A stretch of DNA of 64,000 nucleotides. Origin: Epiperipatus broadwayi. Its lineage: Eukaryota > Onychophora > Udeonychophora > Euonychophora > Peripatidae. Made by a program: the position numbers and the translations under genes. Shown here piece after piece: positions 47,380 through 59,385 of this stretch (position 1 is the first letter of the stretch; each line of letters begins with the position of its first letter). The notes below the pieces were generated by a model that saw only the letters and a program-made list of their open reading frames with translations, was not told the origin of the DNA and did not search any database. The stretch spans positions 17,971,490 through 18,035,489 of the forward strand of contig JAQFVV010012400.1 in the NCBI GenBank assembly GCA_028023455.1. The letters are read 5' to 3'.

Positions 47380-49815
47380 CTTGCCTTGCTTATAAACTGA
47401 TTTTGAATCCTAGCTAAATAAATTTTTTTTAAAAATTAAGCAGGCTTGGGATTTTTTTAATAGATGAACCATAGCTAATCCAGTCAACCATTAATTAAAA
47501 TTGGTCGTTAAATGAATATCTTAGTTTATCTCAAATAAAGAATAAAATAAGGATGGAAAACAGATCAAATACTTAACAACTGGAAATTGAAAAGCCTTGT
47601 GATTATTGAAATATATTTTATTATTTTTTTAGAATAGTTTTGGAGGGTCTTTGTTGAGCAGTAGATTATTTAAAGATCAGTTTGCTTTTATTTAAATATT
47701 TATAGCACGTGTGTAAAAGATTAAAAAAACCCAGATTATATTGATAGGTTATGAATTCTGTAAAATTAGTATGGAAAATATTGCTAAAGATAAATGAGAA
47801 ATTTAATAATCATTTAGTAGATGCTCTGGAACTTTTATAAAAACTTGTGGAAGTTATTGAACTACCTGAAAAAACCAAGTGATAAATAGAACAAGTAGTA
47901 GGAATATGTTTTTTTTGTTTACAAATAAAAACAAAGTATTGAGTATTATGTAATTAAAATTTAAATTAAATATATGTACTTCTTTTAGAAGTAATACCAC
48001 AATTGACAGTCAGATAAAATATTTAGAAAATTAATTAAACAAATAAACAAGAAAAAGAAGAAAAAACAAATTAGTTGTAGAAATGAAAATAAAGAAGAGT
48101 CAGCACCCTTCTCAATGCAGAATTGGCACTTATTCCTCCTGGAATTCCTTTTTTTTTTTTTGCAGTATAGGTAATTTATACTTTCTGCAAAGCATTTGTG
48201 CTCAACTTGGTTGAGCAGATCATGCTGAAACAGTCTTCTCATTGACAATTACTTGCATATAGAATTCTTCAAGTAGCACTTTGAAAAATGATAACTCTAT
48301 ACAACAAAGCATTCATAAAAAATTTTCTTCCATGACATTTACAAGCCACAAGGACAAGCATTAAACACACTTCCATCCATTTCCAGGTCACAAGTATCAA
48401 AATTTACACATTTGTAGAAAAATAAAATAAAAACTGTCACAATTAACATCTTTATTATTTGCACTATTTTTTAGAAATGCAAATACAAATCAAATAAAAA
48501 TATCTTAACACAAAATAATGCACCAAATTTGACTTTAATTGCTTAAATTGTTTGAAAACTTTTTTTCTAAAATAAATAAAAAATTCACTATTTATTATTA
48601 AAATAATATCTTAATACAAATATTCTTTAAGGGGAAAGGGAGAAGAATTATAAAAAAGCATTTGCAAATTTTATGCTTTTTTCTAATCCTACTGATAATA
48701 AATATAAACAAAATAAAAATAACATCTTATTATAAATGGATGCTTCAAATTCAACATTTAGCACCTAAAATACAATAGTAGAAGTATTTGGAGAGTATTT
48801 TTTAAAAGTAAAAAAACATCTCACTATAAATATTGAAACAACATTTTAATATAAATGTTTAGGGGGGACATAAAAACCTACTCATTCATTAAAACTACCG
48901 CAGCTTTTATGTTAATATTTTTAAGTGGGGTAAAATACTATTATTTGTCCACTAAAATGTCTCAACTTTAATTCTACTATCTATTCCTTAAAATGTCAAA
49001 AGCTTGCTATCTGACAATTGTAGTATTATACAATAAAAAAACATGTATCTCACATTACTTTCATTCAATTTTGTTCCAAAGAAGTTCACAAAACATATGC
49101 CCTTTTTTTTTTTTACTTCATTGCTTGTTTCATTTATTACTTGATATTTTCAATAGTGATTTAGTAGTTCCCCAAGTTTTTGTAAAATTTTCATCATAAA
49201 ATAATAATTATTGTATAATTCTAAATATTTTATATATTGAACAAAACTACAAGTTTCTATTACATATTTGATTACAATTGCCTTATCAACTCTAAACTTA
49301 TAAACCCTAGTTTGCATTCCCAAAACAATATTCTGAAAGTATAATGGAAATCATATTTGAAAGCTAAGAGAAATTCTCTTAAGGTAGTCAATATTATTGT
49401 GAAATGTGATGATGAGCAAATGATGTATGAAACAACAATGATGAACCAGTGAAAATGGGATAGTTATGATGAGTCAGGCTTATATTTTCAAAATTATGCA
49501 GCTTATATCAATCACAGTTGATTAATCTTTGTGTTCCAGTTTATTTAAATTAATATAATCTAGTTAGAATGTAGATTAATAAAAATTTCATGGCAGTTCT
49601 TAAGACCTAAGCTTTTAAAATGAAGCACAGACTACAGTCATTTGTTTCAGTTTCAAATTAAGAATTGCTCTTTTCTTTTAAAACAAGAGCACTACCAGCT
49701 TTTAAAGATTAAAGCAGTCCCAATTAAATATAAGATTATTCTGAAAAGTATAAGAAAAACTAATGTTTTCTATCTACTACTGTTCATTTGCATTCCAGTA
49801 AACAAACTTCTATCT
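47380..49815. other. A+T-rich DNA, no supported gene
   Basis: Small frames only (for example 47985-48248 on the minus strand, low-complexity). Nothing recognised. Confidence 0.5.
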
Positions 49816-49827
49816 TATATATATACA

Positions 49828-50788
49828 CCTGGGTCTCATTTTACACAATATATAGGTTCCTCAGAAAACACGCGCAAACAAAATCGTGCAAAAATAGATG
49901 TAAGTTACATTGAAAAAGGGAGGATGCAGTCTGTGATTTTTCAAAATTCGCGTAAAAGCAAAGCACCAACGTAAAATTACTTTAAAATTCGCGCAAAAAA
50001 AAATAAGGAAATAAAATATGACTAATAAAAAATTTCAAATTTGAAAAAAAATTGATAGAAGACAAACTTTTTTTAACTATAATATTTAATTTTATTCGAA
50101 ATAATATATTTTTATGCATAATTTACAGTACAGTAATTTACATTTTTTTACACACGTTTTAATTATTATCAATAAACAGTTTCATTTGAAAACTGGTAAA
50201 AAAATCAGATTCTTCTCAAGAGGAAATACAATTAGCACCAACTTCACTCTCATGTTGTGTTAATGATTTTCTAGTGACAACATAATTAGTAATTAATCTT
50301 TGAGACAATGATTTTATTAATTGTTTATGAAGCTCGCGATATCCAGACATACAACCATTTAGCTCTCATTGGAATTTAAGAGCATGTTAATGATTAGTGT
50401 CATTAATAAGAAAATAATAATTGATTACGTTCTTTTTTAAAAAGCAAAAACAGAATGTGATTTAAAATGCAAAATTAACATGCACACTGTTTGAACAAAT
50501 TTACATTATAATCTTGTAAAATTTAATGTGTGTATACATAAAATGTGGAAATCATGATTTTAATTTCATTATTGCATAAAATCTTACTATTATAAAGCAC
50601 TGAAAATATTGAAATTACTAAGATGAAAGTCGAATTCCAATAATGTGCTATTATTTTCAATATAACGTAAGTGCGCGAAATTTATTATTTAAAGTAATAG
50701 CACATTTTTGGAGGTCGACTTCCGGTGAAACATGAATCGCGTAACTTCAAAATCGTGTTAAATAAGTCTGTGTAAAAAGAGACCCAGG
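49828..50788. mobile_element. DNA transposon with 20-bp TIRs inserted in a TA repeat
   Basis: The left end CCTGGGTCTCATTTTACACA and the reverse-complemented right end CCTGGGTCTCTTTTTACACA match at 19 of 20. Both outer flanks are (TA)n, so the target is TA-rich and a TA-type duplication cannot be told from the microsatellite. Subterminal AAAATCG and CGCG-containing strings recur near both ends, and CpG is more frequent than in the flanks. A minus-strand frame remnant lies inside. The superfamily is not certain; Tc1/mariner/pogo would fit a TA target. Confidence 0.75.
50216..50359 (-). pseudogene. ORF remnant inside the DNA transposon (possible transposase C-terminus)
   Basis: Forty-seven open codons on the minus strand including GCMSGYRELHKQLIKSLSQR and KSLTQHESEVGANCIS, then TGA; the frame stays readable beyond (EESDFFTSF). 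Composition is protein-like rather than low-complexity and it lies within the transposon TIRs, so a transposase tail is the natural guess. I do not recognise a specific family. Confidence 0.35.
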
Positions 50789-50836
50789 TATATATATATA
50801 TATATAATCATAAATGCAATGGCAATTAACTATTAC

Positions 50837-50914
50837 TATACAGTCTTTCAATCTGCAAAAATACTTTTGGTTAATTACCTGAAAATACTTCTGCAGATTA
50901 AAAGACTGTGTATA
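50837..50914. repeat. Small inverted repeat, possible MITE
   Basis: TATACAGTCTTTCAATCTGC at 50837-50856 pairs with GCAGATTAAAAGACTGTGTA near 50893-50912. The loop is about 36 nt with a further symmetrical AATACTT pair. It lies just outside the transposon ending at 50788. Confidence 0.6.
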
Positions 50915-51463
50915 ATAAATAAATCACCATTATATTTATTATTTTTTTATTGTTATTACAATAGTTATTAATTAATGGACATTTTATTTGTATATATATA
51001 TATTTTCAAATGGTTCTCATTATATGATTATCATAGTAAATAATAGAGAATTATGAGGTAGATAAATGGATAATTTTTTTATAAATGTGAAACTTATCAT
51101 CATTATCTTTGTTTTATATTGTAAATGCATTTGGTTTAATTATAATTGTTTATTGAATTCAGAGAACTGATGGACCAGAGTTTGCACACTGGTTTGTTAA
51201 ATTGAAAGTGCCAGATGAATTTCAAGAATATTTGTAAATGTGAATTTTTCAGGATCACATTAATAGAAAAAACAATCTTCCTAAATATGTTTGATATGTA
51301 ATAAAGAATATATATAAACATTAAAAGCATAGTCAATAAATAATCAAAATTGCCCCAAATCCAAAACTCAACTAGAAACTCAACAAGAAAGTAAATCAAT
51401 TGTTTTACTGCTACAAGCTTATTTCTCAAGTGTAAAGAATTGCAGAACAGCAGCGTATTTATA

Positions 51464-51632
51464 TTAAACATTACCCACAATTCCATTTATTTTCCATCCA
51501 CTCTTAATATTAAAAGAACTTTTAAATAAGTTAACTGCTTCAGAATCATAAATTTTTAATAATAAAGAATCTTTAATTCTTCTTTTTATTTTATTTCTCT
51601 CAAAAAGACTTAGCTTCCTCAAAATTAATAGG
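51464..51632 (-). pseudogene. Penelope-like element polyprotein C-terminus (minus arm)
   Basis: The minus strand repeats the plus-arm protein: PINFEEAKSL/FERNKIKRRIKDSLLLKIYD, SEAVNLFKSSFNIKSGWKIN then GIVGNV and stop near 51467. The inner end has a small frameshift near the EEAK segment. Confidence 0.75.
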
Positions 51633-51830
51633 ATCCATGAAAAAGATACAGGCCACACTATTAATTTTGACGAAGCTAAAGTTGTCTTTTTTGAGAGAAA
51701 TGAAATAAAAAAAAGAATTAAAGAATCTTTATTATTAAAAATTTATAATTCTGAAGCAATTAACTTATTTAAAAGTTCTTTTAATATTAAGAGTGGATGG
51801 GAAATAAATGGAATTGTGGGTAATGTTTAA
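51633..51830 (+). pseudogene. Penelope-like element polyprotein C-terminus (plus arm)
   Basis: The frame reads IHEKDTGHTINFDEAKV from 51633 on, then FFERNEIKKRIKESLLLKIY, NSEAINLFKSSFNIKSGWEI and NGIVGNV with a stop at 51828-51830. The H(x)TGHxINFDxAKV segment followed by ERxxRxxxES..I is the conserved region downstream of the GIY-YIG motif in PLEs. The RT and the GIY-YIG core are missing. Function in an intact element: the endonuclease C-terminal subdomain. Confidence 0.75.
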
Positions 51831-51969
51831 TATAAATATGCTGTTGTTTTGTAGTTCTTTACACTTGAGAAGTCTGCTTGTAGCAGTGGTTGTGTTTTAG
51901 ATTTTACTTTTTTGGCTAGTCTGGTTGAGTTTTGGATTTGGAGTAATTTTGATTATTTATATATATAAT

Positions 51970-52845
51970 GTCTTATTCAGGTTATTCTCCTTTTTCTTAT
52001 TCTATTTGTAATTGATTTGCTTTAATGTTTTGAATGTTGGCTAATTAAAAGCTTTTTTAAACACAATTTTTTCTAAACACAATTTTTTCTCATTTGCCAC
52101 AATTTGATGCAATAATAGAGTGATAAATCAATTTTTAACCAAATAAAGTAATGAAAAATAAAACTGTTTGGTTATTTTCATGGGAACTGTTATGTTCATC
52201 CCAGCAATTGGATGCTTGAATGTCACTTGACTTCTACGCATGCAATTATTTTTTTGGGGGGGAATAAGGGGGTGAAAATTAAACCTCTTTAGTAAAGGAA
52301 TTTAACAAAAAATTTAAATCATATCATAGAAAGGGGGAGGAGAGAGAGTAATCAAATCACAGCAAAAAATAAAGGAGGGAGAGAATCTCATGCTTAAATA
52401 GCAGTGATATAAACTATACTAAAACTAGCCTTAAGTTAAATAAATCTCGGATTACAATTAACTAACTATGAAAGAAATACTATGAATTGAGGAGTAGTTA
52501 TTAAAGATAATGATGTGGTCAAGATGAATCAGACAAATTATTTTGTGGTAGAAAGAGACATTGAAAAAGAGAAGGAAATGCCACACCTTTTTTTCATTGT
52601 TCTCTATAACAAATAATAATAATAAATACTATTATTATTAATATTAAGACTTTGAGAAAATATATAGCTTTCAACTGCATTTATCTCTTCACTTACCATG
52701 CAGTAAAATTATAATCTAGTAAAATTTAGAGATAAGCCATCTCCAACTAATTTTGATAAGTGATCAAGTATTATTTGATCATAGTATTTTGCCACTTAGT
52801 TACTTTACCTGTCTGAATACCAGCCTTCAGGAAAAAAAACTGAAC
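51970..52845. other. A+T-rich DNA, no recognised feature
   Basis: No frame, RNA gene or terminal repeat recognised. Confidence 0.5.
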
Positions 52846-52852
52846 ATTTATA

Positions 52853-52963
52853 TTATAAACAATGAGGATTGCCAATTCCTCAACAAGCTTTGTGTTAAAT
52901 GCTTAGCCAGAGAAAGCAATTAAAATCTCTGTCAGGAACCCCTCTCCAAACCCCTGACCATGG
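52853..52963 (+). repeat. Direct copy of the 53.2-kb foldback arm
   Basis: TATAAACAATGAGGATTGCC to GGAACCCCTCTCCAAACCCC matches 53272-53375 with a few differences. It is a third copy of the arm, in direct orientation. Confidence 0.85.
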
Positions 52964-53211
52964 TTTCATGCTTTAGCACTCCTCAGAGAGTTTTCATGGT
53001 AGATTCAGACCCTAGATCTAAAAATACCAACCCAAAGCCAGCATTTAACTAAAAGTTCTATTGAGTGGAAAATCTGAAATTTTCAGACACCTACATATCT
53101 TCAAACCCAGCTATCCAACTCAAATAGCTATATGGGGCTAATAGATCTTCAGCCATACCATATATTAGTAGTCTTAGCAATATAACATTGCACAAGACTT
53201 AAGGCAGAGAC

Positions 53212-53530
53212 TATAAATAGTCAAAATAAAAGTCATAGATCACCTGACCCTATTCTCTTAAGCTTGAAAGTTATAAACAATGAAGATTGCCAATTCCTCA
53301 ACAAGCTTTGTGTTAAATGCTTAGCCAGAGAAAGCATTTAAAATATCTCTGTCAGGAACCCCTCCCCAAACCCCTGATCATGGTTCCTGACAGAGATATT
53401 TTAAATGTTTTCTCTGGCTAAGCATTTAACACAAAGCTTGTTGAGGAATTGGCAATCCTCATTGTTTATAACTTACAAGCTTAAGAGAATAGGGTCAAGT
53501 GATCTATGACTCTAATTTTGACTATTTATA
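53212..53530. mobile_element. Foldback element FB-3, about 149-bp arms
   Basis: Left arm 53212-53360 and right arm 53382-53530 are nearly complementary: TATAAATAGTCAAAAT, GTCATAGATCACCTGACCC and CAACAAGCTTTGTGTTAAAT are mirrored on the other side. The spacer is 21 nt. Interior mismatches are few. There is no recognisable hammerhead box in the loop, although it contains CTGATCATGG. No coding frame. Confidence 0.8.
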
Positions 53531-53539
53531 TTATATGTG

Positions 53540-54860
53540 AAAAATAAAATAACTTTTAAATAACTAACAGTTTTTTTAGTGATGTAGATTAGAGAGTTTG
53601 TTTTTTTATATTTCTTTTTGTTTTAACTTCTTTCAATAACAGTTTCTTAAGTGATATAGATGTGGGATTTTTTTTTTTAATTTTAATTAACTTCTTTCTG
53701 TTAATAATTATTGCCACTCAATATTTAATGACTTACTGAGTTGACTATCTGAAAGAAAAATTTTATATCTGTTTGAAACTTAAAATTTCCACTTTACCTC
53801 TCAATATTGGATTGTTACTGTGTTGGGAACTTGCAAACAAAATTCTATGCCTTTTTGAAACCTAAAAAAATTCCGTGTTACTTAACCTGAATTTGAGTCT
53901 GGTCATGGACATGGAATGTAATATTTTTCAACATATACAATATATACAAACACAAACATGTAGTGATGCTAGCTAATATCACACATGTATTCTATTTATA
54001 AAAACATAACGCAATTTCAGATGTAATGATGATGATATTTTTTTTTTTATCAGTTGTGAAATTGCATCTTACAATCGTATTTTTTATTTGAATGGTGATT
54101 AACTCGGAAAGTTTATCTTCTAACTATTTTAGATATCTACTTACTGATCAATAATCGGATAATTAGCTAAATTACCTATTGTTTAGCAATCTAATCTAGC
54201 TTAAAACCTGAAAAAAAAAAGTGAAAGTATTATTCAGATTTAAACTTTATTTGAAGATCGTAGCAAAAATGCATTTATGATGAGAGATGGGGATCTTTTA
54301 TTAGTTAATACCTCACTATTACTTAGTTCTGCCTTTTTGTAAAAAGCTATAAACAAAAAGATACCTTCAAAAAAAAAAATAAAATAGTACTATATAATAT
54401 TCAGCTGATAGATTATTCGTTTTCTTTTTTTGAAAATCAAAGTCGCTCCTTAGCAACCGTTTTTAAAGTACATGAACAGTGCCGCCATTTATTTTCTATT
54501 TAGCTGATGGCAGGCTAGTGTCAAATTTTAAAGGCAATAAAGCCTTGTCTTATTTGAAAATGTCAAACGTGTAAACTATTATTATTTCCTCATAAAAATT
54601 GGCATTTTATTAAGCTTTTTCATAAAAGAGTTAATGAAGTTTTTTTTTTTTTAAAAAAAAAAACTTTTTCTCTTCATTTTGTTAAGTGAAGATTTTGGTT
54701 AAATCTAAATCATTTCCGATTTAATTTTAATTTCCATTCTTTCATATTAAGTAATTTATACGATCTAATCTTAAGAAAATTAATATAATAAACAAAATTT
54801 TATTAAATAGAAATGTTTAAAGAAAATATTGATAATTTAAGAAAAACAATCGAATGTTGT
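53540..54860. other. A+T-rich DNA with an imperfect duplication
   Basis: About 53560-53610 and 53635-53695 share AACAGTTT, TTTAGTGATRTAGAT and TTTTAACTTCTTTC strings, an imperfect tandem repeat. Nothing else recognised. Confidence 0.45.
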
Positions 54861-54861
54861 T

Positions 54862-54968
54862 TTTTTTTGCTCGGAGTTAGAAATTTTATGCTGGAAGTGA
54901 CAAAACTGGGCCGCGATCATAGAGCTTGAGCTCCAAAATTGACATTTTACTACTTCATGAAACCATTT
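54862..54968 (-). mobile_element. tRNA-derived SINE family B (copy 5)
   Basis: Minus strand: GGTTTCATGAAGTAGTAAAATG, TTTTGGAGCTCAAGCTCTAT, GATCGCGGCCCAGTTTTGTC, ACTTCCAGCATAAAATTTC. The blocks follow the order of copies 2 and 4. Confidence 0.5.
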
Positions 54969-54969
54969 A

Positions 54970-57388
54970 GGACAATATCATTGATGTAATATAATAAATA
55001 ATACATATAAATGCTATACTTTTAAATATAAACCAGGGCTCTACGCCAATAGGATTACGACATCACTCCCCCCCCCCATCATATTACAATCATGGTTTTC
55101 TTTTTATAGTCAGAATATCGACAATCGTTTGAACAACTCAGATTAATATATCGTTTTCTATCTGATAATTTTTAAATCCCATTACTGGGTAGTTAAAATC
55201 CGGATATTGATCAGTAAACTTTGCAATTTCGTTATTGCAATTTGCAGAATGATTCTGCTAATTTAGCTTTTTATATTATCAATCTTACTAAACGTGTATT
55301 ATTGCTTATGCATAAGAATATATAACAAGTAGATGATTTAAGTTAGTATTTTAATATCACAAAAAGAGATGGACTTAAAAACTTACATTGAGCTTTTTTT
55401 ACTACACTGGAAATTTGAATGACTTGTATCATATGAGGTGTTACTTCAACACAATAATGTCACTCTCAGTCTAACCTTTGCAAAAATTTTAAAGCAAACT
55501 TTTGGATATTTTGCATTTCCATATTTAGTAGAGTATATGCTTCTTCCGACTTCAATGTTTCATTTTGAACTATACTTTTTGGTCTAGATATACAAAAATT
55601 ATAAATTTTCTTGTTTGCCACAGGACTCAGTTAACCATGGTACCCTTATCCTAAATGTTCAGTATGGTTGCACTTATAAGTGATTGAACACCTCCAAATA
55701 ATGATAATTATAAGTAATCAATATTCATATTAAACTTGTAGAATGTTAGCTGATAAATTTCAAATAAAATTCAATGTGCTTAATGTGACATGTCTGGAAG
55801 TCATTGGTTTTTTAATGTTTCTTAAAATGACTCTTACTGAATGCTAGAAGTAGTCAGTAAATGAGTATCAATCTACAATCTTGTTAATGGGAATCAAAGT
55901 TTTTCAATGTTCACACCCATACTTGAATCCTAGATACTAATCACTACTCATAAAAGAAAAGCTCCATTTCTTTTCTCTCTTTATCGAGCTCTTCGTCATA
56001 GTACTGTATTTGTATTCTTTGTAGATTATAATTTTTCCAGACAATTTTTAATGTTTTTAGAAATTATTTATAAAACCACTGTGCCCATAACTGAAGGTTT
56101 AAATCAATCCCTCCCTCTTCCACTTTTTTAATCATATATTTGAGAATATTCCCAGTAAACTTTACATTTTTTTAGATAACTATTTCATAAGCAATATTTG
56201 TTTGTAAAATGAATATAGCCAGAAAGAGAATTACTAGATCCATCAAAGTAAATTAGAAAAATGTTAATGAGCTGATCATATAAAAAAAGCATAATCACAA
56301 TATGTTCTGGCAAAGTGAGGTAAAGTAAAGTAAAAAGTAAAACAATTTTCAAATAACATAATTCTCAGCAAAGACCTATTTAATGACCTCCTATCCCAAC
56401 CTTTCTATAAAAAAACAATAAGAGAAGCCATTAACATCTATGCTTTCCAATGACATTGCTGAAGAGCAAAAAAAATAGTATAATACATAACATGATTTAA
56501 TTTTGAAATTTATCATATCAGTTTTTACTTTATGTAATTTTAACAAAGTGACAAATTGAAAAACTCAAGTTTCTTAGATTGAAACTCAACAAGCCACTTG
56601 AGATACTCTAATATCATCCCCTCTCATAATCTCTGGAGCAACTACTCATCTGATTAGTTATTTTATTCTAAATATTTAACATTTGATTTATAAAAAAATA
56701 ATCTCAAACTCTGAGGTTTTGAAATGAAAATAATGATTAGGATAATTATTGGCAGATATTTGACATACCTATATCTAATATGTAGATTTTTTTTTTGTTT
56801 AAAAAAAAATAGACCCTGGATATTTTTATATTTGTCACAATCATATATGCATCCATTAAATTAGTCAATAGATATTTGATAGAATTGATTCATATGTAAA
56901 TAGAAGTTATCATTGTCTGCAGAAAGTAAGCTAAAGTAGTTATGTGATATTTGGTTTTGATTTGAAACAAAAAAAAATTGAATCACTATTTTAATAAAAT
57001 GAATTTATATAAGGAAATGAGATGAGAATTCACAAAATAGTTATAGGAATAATTATGAAGCTTTTGTTTACAGTCACAGTAAAATGACAATATATATATA
57101 AAAAATCAAAACTCATGAATTAATGTTTATATAACAATATATTTCAGTATAAATAACACATACAACACATATACGAAGAAACTTTCCTACATTCTTCTTT
57201 CATATATACATATTTTGTATATCTCATGAACTGAAAGGCTATAGAAAAAGAAGCAGCATGTTACAGAACTCTTTATCAAAAAAAGAAAAAGAAGAGTACA
57301 ATTGAACTGTCTCCTGATAAATTTATAAAGAAAACATCAGATACTCAATAAAGTGTTATTTATATATTAGTACCATATTTACATTTAC
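54970..57388. other. A+T-rich DNA, no supported gene
   Basis: A C9 homopolymer at 55069-55077 stands out. No genes or element ends recognised. Confidence 0.5.
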
Positions 57389-57390
57389 TA

Positions 57391-57585
57391 TATATATGTG
57401 CTCTGTGCACAGGTAATGAAGCTATTAATAAATTGTCAAAATTTTTACTGCCAAGCGCTTTCGGGACAGTCTACAGTCCCATATTCATGGCGAGTTATTC
57501 TGTAGACTGTCCCGAAAGCGCTTGGCAGTAAAAATTTTGACAATTTATTAATAGCTTCATTACCTGTGCACAGAGCACATATATA
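57391..57585. mobile_element. Foldback element FB-4 with perfect 86-bp arms
   Basis: Arms 57391-57476 and 57500-57585 are complementary at all 86 positions, separated by 23 nt (TCCCATATTCATGGCGAGTTATT). The arm contains TGCCAAGCGCTTTCGGGACA. On the plus strand the right side reads a hairpin then TCCCGAAAGCGC followed by an A+T-rich tail, resembling the hairpin-CGAAA-tail ends of PLE-derived sequences. There is no clean CTGATGA box; the nearest string is CCATGAATAT on the minus strand. The perfect match implies a very recent origin or ongoing correction between the arms. Confidence 0.85.
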
Positions 57586-57589
57586 TATT

Positions 57590-59280
57590 AATTTATTTAA
57601 GGGTTAATGAAGTAAAATCTTAACTATTACATTTACTGTAATTTTGGTCAGCGTATTATGTTTATGCAAAGAATTAAAAAATGCTTGGAAAAACATCAGT
57701 ACATGTGCTTTAAACTACAAAGGTATCGTATCTAAATCATGAAGAAAATGTGATTACAATACATAAATTCCTGTTTGAAATGTGATATTGAGTGGGGGGG
57801 GTAGATGCTTTAGTACCGTATATATTTAGTTTTGGTTAGCATATACAGTATTTTAAAAACACTTCTTGATGTTTTTATTCACATTGTTCTGCTGTCATGC
57901 ATTTTAACTTTCATGCACATTTCAGAAACCAATTAGGTATGAAAGTCGAGGACTGTCTGTACATCATCATAGTATGTTGAGCATGCGTTCGACTAACTAT
58001 TATTTATATTAAATTTCATTTTTCCAAGAAAATTTTAAAACTATTGAAATTACATAATAATATATATATATTAAAAAAAAAAACTTATAACATACATTGA
58101 CAAATAATCTAAAATTAATACAGTATCCCTCTCTATCCATGTGTATATATATATATGCAGAGAAAGAATTATGCAATCTTTTAAAAGTTAGTTAGCATCG
58201 TTCTCACTAGTTACAGTATTAAAAGTGTAAAGACGCAAAGTTATCTTGGATATGTGACTTCTTTTTTTCAATCTCTCTTCAAATTATAGATTAGTGGGCA
58301 TCAAAGTCTATAAGATCATTTTCTCTAAGTGTATCCATATATTTTGCTGGTCTTTCCTTCATTTTTTCTTCAAGCAAAAATTTGTAGCATTTTGAATGTT
58401 TCAACAAATGACCAACCTACTGGTTCTTAAAATGGTTTCTAAAATAAATAAATAAGAAAGTCAATTATCTAATCACTTTGGTAAATACATTGTTTGTCAA
58501 TTATATCTGACTTATAGATGCGTATTATTTTACGAAAGTATCCATATTCACAATTTAGAATTATTTTTGCTAGTTATATCAATTTCTTGATATACAAATG
58601 TCTTTTAGTTATTTTTTTTTTTTATTCAAGTGTTTACATTCTAATGCATGGGTTATTTAACTATTATTGCGTGGTTTAAGATAATGGTAAATTAGTGAAT
58701 AATTATTAGATGCTGTAAAAGTTTTAAAAAAATCTCAGATTGGTCCAACTTGAGCTCAACTTGGCACTTGTGTAGTCGAATGTCACTTGATCTCTCTAGA
58801 CATTAATTATAATTAATATTATCATTTAAATTCAGTTTATAAATTTATAGGAGGGGAAAAGGTAATAATACTAAATATTAAAAATGCTTAAAATCTAAAA
58901 TCAATTTACACATAATTAAATATAGTAATTCAAATAAAATACATATTAATAATAATAGTTTTTAACCTTCATACTTTAATTGAATATTGGAAACTAATAT
59001 ATCCTTTTTAAAACTAAGATGACCTTATAATTGCTCAATGTGGGTGGATTTTCTACTAATTCCGTGTAAGCCGAAGGACATTTTTGTTTACAATAGGAAA
59101 AAATGTAAAACTGTTATGTAGGAATTAACAATTAAGAGTAATTCTTTTATTTACATATTTTAATCTTTAGCTCATTTTATAAAGACATTTTAAGTATCTT
59201 GATCTTCAGATATTACAATAATTTAAAGATTTAAAAGAAAACTTATAAAACTATCATATATGTTTATATATGAATGTGAA
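57590..59280. other. A+T-rich DNA, no recognised feature
   Basis: TATATA tracts near 58060 and 58145. No frame or element recognised. Confidence 0.5.
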
Positions 59281-59284
59281 TCTT

Positions 59285-59385
59285 GCTTAGTATAGTGCAA
59301 CAGCAGAGTGGCAGATTCGGGGGTTCAAGCAGGTTCCAGTCCTTGAACTCTTGAGCAATAAATCATTTGAATATTATTTTTATAG
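59285..59385 (+). mobile_element. tRNA-derived SINE family B (copy 6, sense)
   Basis: GTATAGTGCAACAGCAGAGT GGCAGATTCGGGGGTTCAAG, then the box B string GGTTCCAGTCC and the tail GAGCAATAAATCATTTGAAT. This copy shows the most tRNA-like box B in the family and fixes its orientation. Confidence 0.65.

Larger units (their letters stand above)
51339..51960. mobile_element. Inverted duplication of a Penelope-like element 3' end
   Basis: Arms of about 300 bp (51339-51632 and 51658-51960) are near-complementary around a 25-bp spacer. Each arm encodes the same PLE C-terminus followed by the same 3' untranslated sequence (TAATGTTTAATATAAATA, CTGCTTGTAGCAGT, GTTGAGTTTTGGATTTGG). The arms differ at scattered positions, so they have diverged since duplication. 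Inverted duplication of terminal parts is a known habit of PLEs. Confidence 0.8.

Noticed and set aside
57477-57499. Hammerhead core in the loop of the 57.4-kb foldback
   Set aside because: A hairpin followed by CGAAA is present, but no acceptable CUGAUGA box; the nearest string (CCATGAATAT) deviates too much to call.
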